A stretch of 37,500 bases of DNA from Chrysomallon squamiferum. Its lineage: Eukaryota > Mollusca > Gastropoda > Neomphalida > Peltospiridae. Position 1 is the stretch's first letter. Each line of letters opens with the position of its first letter. This document shows, in pieces, positions 1 to 9,021 of this stretch. The stretch covers positions 46,556,595-46,594,094 of the forward strand of contig CM022665.1 in NCBI GenBank assembly GCA_012295275.1. The letters are read 5' to 3'. Position numbers and translations under genes: made by a program. The notes beneath the pieces were generated by a model, which was not told the DNA's origin, did no database searches, and was given only the letters and a program-made list of their open reading frames with translations.

Positions 1-13
1 AAAAAAAAATAAA

Positions 14-61
<48 letters not shown>

Positions 62-75
62 GAAAGAAAGAAATA

Positions 76-111
<36 letters not shown>

Positions 112-124
112 CAGAAAGACAGAA
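1..124. repeat. Simple repeats (AAAT, AAT, GAAA)
   Basis: The left edge consists of AAAT, then AAT, then GAAA/GACA tetranucleotide repeats. Nothing gene-like is visible from here to about position 560, which is unique AT-rich sequence. Confidence 0.9.
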
Positions 125-564
125 AGGAAAGAAATAAGGAAAAGAAAATCGTGGAAAAAGCAAAGATATCAAATTTGAGATCTGAGAAAATGAAAAGCAG
201 CGATAAAAAATTCAAAAAAAAAAAACCAAGAATGCACACGTCACTTTGAACTGCACGGAATGTTTGTACAACATTTCATTATATTTCTGCAAATTGTCTC
301 TTTGGCGCGCGTTATTGTGATCTTCTGCAGTTAGATTCTCGTCAGCAAATTATCGGAGCAGTCTGTAGACTGGTGTTCTATCATTCTGCCCAATTAGAAA
401 TATAATATCCGTGTTTATCAGGCCGCTACAGATTATACGCTTCACTTTATAAGTAATTTTAAAACATCAACGACAACAAAACACTGCATGTTATATGATT
501 AAAAAGCCCCAGGCCATAATTTGGCATCATTTAGAACGCAGATGTTGTTCAGTGCTTACTTCAG

Positions 565-1075
565 CAACAGAACAAAGTTCTGGTTAAATTTGTATTTCAG
601 AGACACGCAAAACAAAGTTCTGGTTAAATTTGTATTTCAGAGACACGTAAAACAAAGTTCTGATTAAATTTTGTATTTCAGAGACACGCAAAACAAAGTT
701 CTGATTAAATTTGTATATCATCGACACGTAGAACAAAGTTCTGATTGAGTTTTTATTTCAGCTATACGAAAAAAAACACTTCTGATTAATCTTTTATTTC
801 AGAGTTACGAAGCACAAAGTTTTGATTAAATCTGTATATCAGCGACATTCTGATTAAATTTGTATTTCAGCGATACGTTCAAGGACAATATTCTGATTAA
901 ATTTGTATGTCACTGTCACGTAAAGCAAAGTTCTGATAACAATTTGTATTTCAGCGACACGTAGAACAAAGTTCTGATTAAATTTGTATTTCAGCTACTC
1001 GTGGAACAAATTTCTGATTAAACCTGTATATCAGAGTCACGTAAAACAAAGTTCTGATTAAATTTGTATGTTCTC
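565..1075. repeat. 40-bp minisatellite, about 12 degenerate units
   Basis: The units begin near AACAAAGTTCTGATTAAATT and continue with TGTATTTCAGAGACACGTAA. Starts at 571, 611 and 651 show an exact 40-bp step, and later units drift by a few bases. Each unit carries a splice-acceptor-like TGTATTTCAG on the plus strand. No exon is recognised next to the array. Confidence 0.88.
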
Positions 1076-1275
1076 TGCAACACCAAAATACTTAATTTTA
1101 TCAGAACCGTGTTATATGTTATAAATACACACACAGACACACCCACACACAGACACACCCTGCGTCATGCAGAAATAGGTATTTAATAACATAATGTATT
1201 TTGCAATATAAAGGTTTATTTATAAATATATATAATGATACATGTAATTATCTAAAATACATTAAGTAAATACAG

Positions 1276-1313
<38 letters not shown>

Positions 1314-1384
1314 AGTTAATATCAAAAAATTATAAAACTCTTACCTTCGCTCTTTCTCTTTTTTTCTTTTTCTTTTTAACGAGA

Positions 1385-1535
1385 AAACACGACCAAGGAT
1401 GATGTCACGTGTTCAGCGCGCGCGAAATCAGGTTCTTCCGTCTGAGAGACTGTTAAATACAGTTTGCGCGAGCTATCACAACCACGCATGTTTTCTCTCC
1501 GCCAATGAAATCGCGTCTCTCAAATCGCGCTAAAC
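1385..1535. promoter_or_regulatory. CpG-rich promoter-like patch
   Basis: This is a local island of CpG (repeated CGCG near 1416-1424, further CG at 1466-1470 and 1515-1530) in otherwise AT-rich DNA. It contains an E-box CACGTG at 1406-1411 and a CCAAT box at 1502-1506. It could be the parkin promoter, about 2.8 kb upstream of the first recognised parkin exon, or the promoter of a leftward gene outside the window. Assignment to parkin is inference only. Confidence 0.35.
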
Positions 1536-1539
1536 AAAA

Positions 1540-2091
1540 GCCTTAAAAAAAAACGGATTATTTATTATATTTATTCTTATTCATCGTATTTTATTCGACT
1601 AAGGAACCAGAACATTTGTTTGTGTAGGAGGTTTTATTTATGGTTTTCTTATTGTTTCCGATTACAATTTCAGAGCGTTAAGTATTTTAGTATAATAAAA
1701 TGATGTAAATAGGCAGTGTTATAAAAAGAAAATGTCGAATGCGATTTATAAAGTTTTAATTTGTTTTTAAAAGTCAACAGATCTGAATAAGATGTAAAGC
1801 TTTTGTTTATTTCTTTATTTTAAACACAGAGGTGGGGGGAAGGAAAAACAACCAATAATGAACATCAACCAAAATTAAAGCAACATGAGAGAGAGAGAGC
1901 CTCGGTATCAAAAAGTCAAACGTGTACGTCACATTTGCACTTCTTCGTGCATTTGTGCGTGGTTGTGTGTTTTTATGTTTATGTCTTTGTGATGTGTGAC
2001 ATTCTGACATAAATATACCGTCTCAAACTCATCAAACCTTAGTTCTTAAAATAAACTTCATCAGTTTTAATTCATTATAAAAAAACTTTAC

Positions 2092-2139
<48 letters not shown>

Positions 2140-3099
2140 GACTGTCCAAATAACTGTTCGCTAAACAAAGCTTTTGATTACGCCATTACAATGCACCCGA
2201 ATACAGTTAGCACGTACTTTTATAAGTATGTATTCTTACGGGGGTTTTTTATGATTTTTTTTTTTTTTTTTTTTTGGCTATTCTGCCGAAAGAAACTAAG
2301 GGCTGATCTAGAAGCTTTCAAGGGTATTGGAGTCTTAGTTTTATTGATTTTAATTAGTTGCTATTGAGAGTTGCAGATTATGATATTCAGGATTCACACA
2401 CACACACACACACATTTCCATCCATACCTTCTATACATACATACATCTATGTAGGCTACATGTAGTAGCAGTAGTGATAGACATAGTAGTAACATCATCA
2501 TCAGCAGCAGCAGCGGCAGAAGTAGTAGTAAATACTTTTTACTCAGGTTTATATGGATATTTCAAAGATTCCCTACCCTAGATCCGTCACTGTAAAGTTC
2601 TTTACTGCAGAGTTCTACTTAATTAGCGTATCTAGGTGACACCATACCGAGTAGCGATCGAAATATCTTAAATTGTAATTACGTGCAGCGAGAAAATATA
2701 TAAACACCAGTCTAATAAAAGTCAGCATGGTTTCAGAATTGCACCTATTGTTCCGATAGACTGGAACTTTTTTCTGGTTTTTTTATCTTGTTTCACCCGC
2801 ACTGAATAATGTGTGACTCTGACGTCATTTAATGAAAAGTGTATATACGGCGTATCGATTTTAAAATAATTTTATGCAGTTTTAGTGGATTTTAATGTAA
2901 AATCTAAATGAGTGTTATAAGTGTTGTTAAAAAATCTTAATGATCTTAAAAGTCAAGTTTGGTTTTATAAAATACTAAACAAAATAACAGTAAACAATAC
3001 ACACACAAACACCCCCCCACACACACACACGCACACACACACAGACAAATAAGAAAAGAAAATGATAATATTTATGTATGTATATATGGTGTAAAAATC

Positions 3100-3166
<67 letters not shown>

Positions 3167-3259
3167 ACAAATTGGAATTTTTCTTTATTTTTCTTACTTT
3201 CTTCTTTCTTTTTTCTTCTTTCTTTCTTTCTTTCTTTTTATATTTTATTTATTTTATTT

Positions 3260-3298
<39 letters not shown>

Positions 3299-4100
3299 CT
3301 ACCTTAATTATAAATTGATTTCTCGGTTAATAAAGAATTAATGACTTTACATACATTATTTGACTACATAACATTACAAGCACGTTCACGTTAAGCAGAC
3401 GATCACATTAATTTAGTTGTTTAAATTACGTGAATATTTTTTTTTTTTTTTTTTTTTTTTAATAAACAGCTCACAACCCGCATTCGTAAATTATACTTTT
3501 ATAAAAACCATGCGGAAGTCGAAGATGAATCATTTTAACAACGAAGGTTGTTTCGATATTAATCGATAAATAATGTAAGTGACATACTTGTTTAATTATT
3601 ATATATTTTTATTTCTTCTTTACCTCCTGTGCAGTCTATCGTTAAATAATAGGTGTAAATGTTTTAATCTATTTTCTGCTGACTTCGACTGATTCAGGCC
3701 ACTTCACTTGTAATGTACGTGATTATATACGACTTAATTCTTTCCTGTGGATTTTGTTGGGGTTTTTTGTTGTTGTTTTTTTCCCCGAGATATTTTTACG
3801 ATTTAATCACAATTTTTACGGTCAGTAATAATTCATTTTAATTAATTCCTTGCTATAAATGTTCAAATTATTTTAATGAAAAAAACTTTTTAAAAATTTA
3901 TTATTGCTGTGTGTGTGTGTGTGTGTGTTTTATATGCATCTGAATTTTGCAACAGTGACCCCTATAATTATAAAATCGGAAAACACAGTCCTGAAAAAAT
4001 AAACTTTAATAAGCATAATTGCCAGGTGTATGATGTTCATATACCAATGTTCTGTGTTTATATCAATCAATATAGTACACCATAATTGATGCATCAAAAG

Positions 4101-4136
<36 letters not shown>

Positions 4137-4250
4137 TTCTACTAATTTATAAAAAAAATATAGCCTATTAATTAGCAACATTTAGCTTATTCTCTGAATA
4201 TCTTTCTTGTAAAACTATTTAACATAGTAACAATAATTATTTAAACATAA
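1540..4250. other. Non-coding AT-rich upstream region with microsatellites
   Basis: No coding similarity is seen. It holds a T-run joined to an A-run (2092-2136), CA tracts (2397-2414 and around 3003-3045), a 62-bp GA run (3102-3163), TTTA repeats (about 3260-3298), a GT tract (about 3910-3928) and a CA tract (about 4105-4133). A palindromic CRE-like TGACGTCA lies at 2820-2827. A GTAAGT at 3575 could be the donor of a non-coding first parkin exon, but nothing confirms it. Confidence 0.6.
3102..3163. repeat. (GA)n microsatellite
   Basis: An uninterrupted run of GA dinucleotides about 62 bp long, followed by T-rich TTTC and TTTA tracts. Confidence 0.95.
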
Positions 4251-4298
4251 TCGTGCTTTCATTACGAATTAAACAAGATATTCATTCTTCTCCAACAG

Positions 4299-4357
4299 GA
4301 CTCGTTTATCAAGAACAAGCAGCAGATGATGTTACTGGAATCCCTGCACACACAGCC
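4299..4357 (+). other. PRKN: Parkin 5'UTR part of first recognised exon
   Basis: A pyrimidine-rich stretch ending in CCAACAG (to 4298) is a good splice acceptor, so this exon probably begins at 4299 with a non-coding first exon further upstream. The 59 nt before the ATG at 4358 stay open in the parkin frame, so an N-terminal extension of about 20 residues cannot be excluded. The known family usually starts directly with the ubiquitin-like domain, which favours the ATG at 4358 (context GCCATGT). Confidence 0.55.
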
Positions 4358-4531
4358 ATGTTGCATGTGAATGTCAGTTATAGAAGCAACTGCGTGAGCA
4401 GCATCAGCGTCAACCCCAGTGTTACTGTTCTTGATCTGAAAAGACAGATTGCCAACCACATTCATCTACCTGTGCAGAAACTGGGTCTTATCCTTGGAGG
4501 ACAACTGCTCAATGACAATGCTGTGTTACAG
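4358..4531 (+). CDS. PRKN: Parkin coding exon 1 (ubiquitin-like domain, first part)
   Basis: Encodes 58 residues starting MLHVNV and ending with LLNDNAVLQ, matching the ubiquitin-like fold of parkin. It ends on a complete codon, followed by donor GTAACG. The donor is the first unit of a minisatellite in the following intron. Confidence 0.93.
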
Positions 4532-6579
4532 GTAACGTCTTGAACTCTTTTTTAGAAATATTAAAAAAAATAAAAACAGGTTATGTTGTTCTTTTTGTTT
4601 AGAAATAAAAAAAATACACGTAATATTGTTACTTTTCTTTAGAAATACAAAAGGACAGGTAATAGTGTTACTTTTCATTAGAAATACAAAAGTTATAGAT
4701 AATAGTGTTGTTTTCTTTAGAATTACAAAAAAGTTTTACCTTTAGAATTACAAAGTTTAACAGGTAAAGTTGTTATTTTTCTTTAGAAATAAAAAAATTG
4801 CAGGTGAAATACTGGCCGATATTCTTAAATCTCAGAAATCTTTGGTGAACTGTTCCTATTTGTGAGTATCAGTTAGTACTTTTTATTGTTACTTACTGGA
4901 CTTTTTCCTGTTCCAAACAATGGATCATGATGTATGTGCAGTACATGGGTAAACACTCTTAATAGGAGACTTGTTGCTAATGTGGAAATTAATTTTGGTT
5001 TCCTCTGAAGGCATTATATACAAGAATTATCATAACTATAATATTTTTTTAATATATTGTATTATTTTAACAGGAGTTTGATACTGTATAATATTATGAT
5101 TTATTTTTAACAGGACTGATATTGTATAATATTATGGTTTATTTTTGACAGGACTATGGTATTGTATAATATGATTTATTTTTGACAGGATTATGGTATT
5201 GTATAATATTATGGTATATTTTTGACAGAACTGTGGTATTACATAATATTATGGTATATTTTTGATAGGACTATGGTATTATATAATATTATGGTGTATT
5301 TTTTACAGGACTGATATTCAGTATTATGGTTTCACAACTGATATTGTATAATATTATAATTTATTTTTTACAGGACTGTGATATTGTATAATAATATGTT
5401 TATTTTTGACAATGCTATATTGCATAATATGGTTTCAGGACAATGGTATTGTATAATATTATGGTTTATTTTTAACAGGACTGATAATGTATAATATATA
5501 AAATTTATTTTTGACAGGACTGCAATATTGTATAATATAGTTTCAGGACTTTGATATTGTATAATAATATGGTTTGTTGTTTTACAGGACTGTAATATTG
5601 TATGATATTAAGGTTTCAGGACTTTAATATTGTATAATATTATGGTTTATTGTTTTACAGGACTGATATTGTATAATATTATAGTTTATTGTTTTACAGG
5701 ACTGATATTGATAATATTATAGTTTATTGTTTTACAGGACTGTGATATTGATAATATTATAGTTTATTGTTTTACAGGACTTTGATATTGATAATATTAT
5801 AGTTTATTGTTTTACAGGACTGTGATATTGATAATATTATAGTTTATTGTTTTACAGGACTTTGATATTGATAATATTATAGTTTATTGTTTTGCAGGAC
5901 TGTGATATTGGACAGCAAAGTGTTCTTCATGCTTTTCACCAGAAACAGGAATCCGAGACTTCATCACTGTCTCTGACAGGTACTTGGAAACACAGCACAG
6001 TTAGTTCTTGTATCATAACACATTTCAGTTTGGATTTGAATTTTCTTCATTTTATTTATTTTATTTTAATTAATTAGGGTATTTTATTTTTAATTAATTA
6101 ATTAATTTTATTTTTGATTGATTCATTTATTTCATTTTTAATTAATTTATTTTATTTTATTATTAATTAATTAATTTATTATAATTTTAATTTATTTATT
6201 TTATTTTTAATTAATTAATTTATTATATTTTTAATTAATTAATTTGTTATATTTTTAATTAATTAATTTATTTATTTTTGATTTATTTATTTATTTATTT
6301 ATTTATGTATTTATTTATTTATTTTAATATTAATTTCAAGTGTTATACTAGAATTTTATGTTTAGTTTATAAAACTGAATGTTTATATGTAAATAAAGGG
6401 AAAACCCTGTAATTTGTATAGAAATAAGTAGTTGGTTTGAAATCTGTGTTTCATTTGCTAAAATATTTTTGATGTAAAATAATTTCTTGTTGAACAGGCT
6501 ATAAAATATTTATCTTTATTTTCTTTCTTTCTTTCTTTCTTTATGTATCTCTATTTTGCTTTTAATTTACAGTTAATGA

Positions 6580-6617
<38 letters not shown>

Positions 6618-7574
6618 AGTATATAGATAGATAATTAAATATAATGTAAAAAAAAAAAAAAAAAAAAAAAAAAATTATTACCTTATGTTGAAATAAAATT
6701 TATATTTCTTTTATTAATTTATAACACATTATCTTATGGTTTTATTCATGTACTCTCTAATAATTTATATTTTTTCAGAGTCATCCACAAGAAATCAGTA
6801 TTTTGTGTATTGTAAGCTGTGTAAAGCATTGAGACCTGCTAAACTCAGAGTAAAATGTGCCTTGTGCAAAGATGGAGCCTTTGTAGTGGACAGAGTGAGA
6901 ATTTAGAAATATTTTTAAAAATTTAACAACCTTTTGATATATTCTGATGATTGGGTAATTTTTTCTTTCTTTTCTTTTTTTATCTTTGTTTTCCCTCTTT
7001 CTTTGTTTCATTCTTGTCAAGCTTATGATACATTTTGTAAACTTCCAAACAAAACAGTTTGGTTTGTTAAATGAGGCCAATCTTTGCAAACAATAAAGTA
7101 CGACAAATATGACAGTAACATATTTTTTTTTTTTTGAAAAATCAGATGGAATTGGTATTTATGATTATGCTAAAATATTTTTTTTTTTTTGTTAATTTAA
7201 TTTAATTTCATAGACCTTAAAGCTGTTATAAAAAAAATTAAAACTAAAAAGATAATTTAAAATGTTAAATAATTTAAATAGGGCCCCCAAAACTGGGATG
7301 ATGTTCTGCAGTCAACAAGAATAAAAGGAACTTGTCAAAATATTTCTTGTCCTGGAGATACAGCGGTTTGTCCATCAATTTTTATTTATTAGAAAAATAA
7401 ATATTTTTAATAAAATAATTTCAAATTTTAAATTTGTGATAATTCTAATGAAGTCATAATAATAATTGTAATAACAATAATAAGAACAAGAAGAAGAAGA
7501 TGAACAACAACAACAACAATTAAAATAACAGTAATAATTATTATAATAATATAATTTTATAACAAAAACTATAA

Positions 7575-7615
<41 letters not shown>

Positions 7616-8006
7616 ACAAGATGTTATATAATAATAATAATAAAGAAAATAAGTACTAACAGTAGTAAAAATTTAACTGATTGATGCTTGATTTTTTTGT
7701 TATTTAAACAGGAATTCCATTTCAAATGCACTGAGTCCCATATTGGTGATGTTCATGAAACAGCAGTGGTACTACAACATGTGTACCCAAACTGGTACAA
7801 CGTCGAGTGTATCTGTTGTGCCACTGTAAGGTTTGTTGTTGTAGCTGCTGCTGCTTTTAAATCTGTTGTGTTTTTTAATTTCTTTTTTTTTTTTTACACT
7901 TACATTATCAACTTCTATTTATAATTAATCCTAGCATTCTGTGTCTTCTTTTGTTTTGTTTTTCTGTCCTTTTTCTTCTTTTCTTTTCTTTCTTCTTCTT
8001 TTCTTT

Positions 8007-8065
<59 letters not shown>

Positions 8066-8974
8066 TTATGATTGTTTTCTTTCTGTTTTGTATGAAATAT
8101 TTTCATTTGTAACTTTTTAGTTCCATTAATTTTTTTCAATACTGTTTGTGTAGATTTCTTATTGGGTAAACTTTATTTTTGTCCATTTCTAAATAACAGT
8201 TTTTCTTTCAGTCATTATTAAATAAAATTACAATTAGATTATTGATTATTACATTCATGGACATATTTAGTTTACTCTTTCATTTTTATTATGCTTTTTC
8301 TGAAAATAATTATTTTTATGAATTGTCCTTACAATCCTTGCTGAGTTCATATAATCAACCATTTAACAGAGTTACTTTCCTTTAAACATTAAATTATACC
8401 TGTTTTTTTATTCATAAATTTATTATTTTGCTTTTCTATTACTCTCATTTCTGATTAAAAGTTGTTGGAATTATTTCCCTTTGATCACAAAATTAAATTT
8501 AAACTTCTGGCATGGTTAGAGTTATGCCCCTTTATATCATTTTTAATCTAATTTTTAAATATAAACTGAACAGAATTTGTTACTTTACTGACAGATCACC
8601 TGTGTTGGTTTTCCCCTGTAAAGACGGCCATGTTTGTTGTTTGGACTGTTTCAAGTTGTATGGCATCATGAAACTGGATGAAAGGAGCTTTGTCAAACAC
8701 GACATTTACACAATACCTTGTCCAGCAGGATGTCCAGACTCCTACATTAAGGAGAGTCACCATTTTCACCTGCTGGGTGATGATCAGGTACACGTCATTG
8801 TTTGAAAATACCAATTAACAGGTGTAAAATGCATCTGATCATTTGAAAGATTTTTTTATTTTTTTTTTTTTAATTTTTTTTATTTTATTTTTATTTTTTT
8901 ATTTTTTTTTTTTTTTATTACTATTTTATTTTTTTAAATTTTATTTTCATTAATTATATGTATGTTTGTGTGTC

Positions 8975-9021
<47 letters not shown>

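Noticed and set aside
3510-3574. Short open frame MRKSKMNHFNNEG followed by GTAAGT, considered as a parkin first coding exon
   Set aside because: It stops (TAA) before the donor and does not resemble the parkin N-terminus. At most it is a non-coding first exon.
7826-7831. GTAAGG as the parkin exon 5 donor
   Set aside because: It is a better consensus than the site chosen, but it would lose the conserved VR of VRSPV and break the frame to exon 6.
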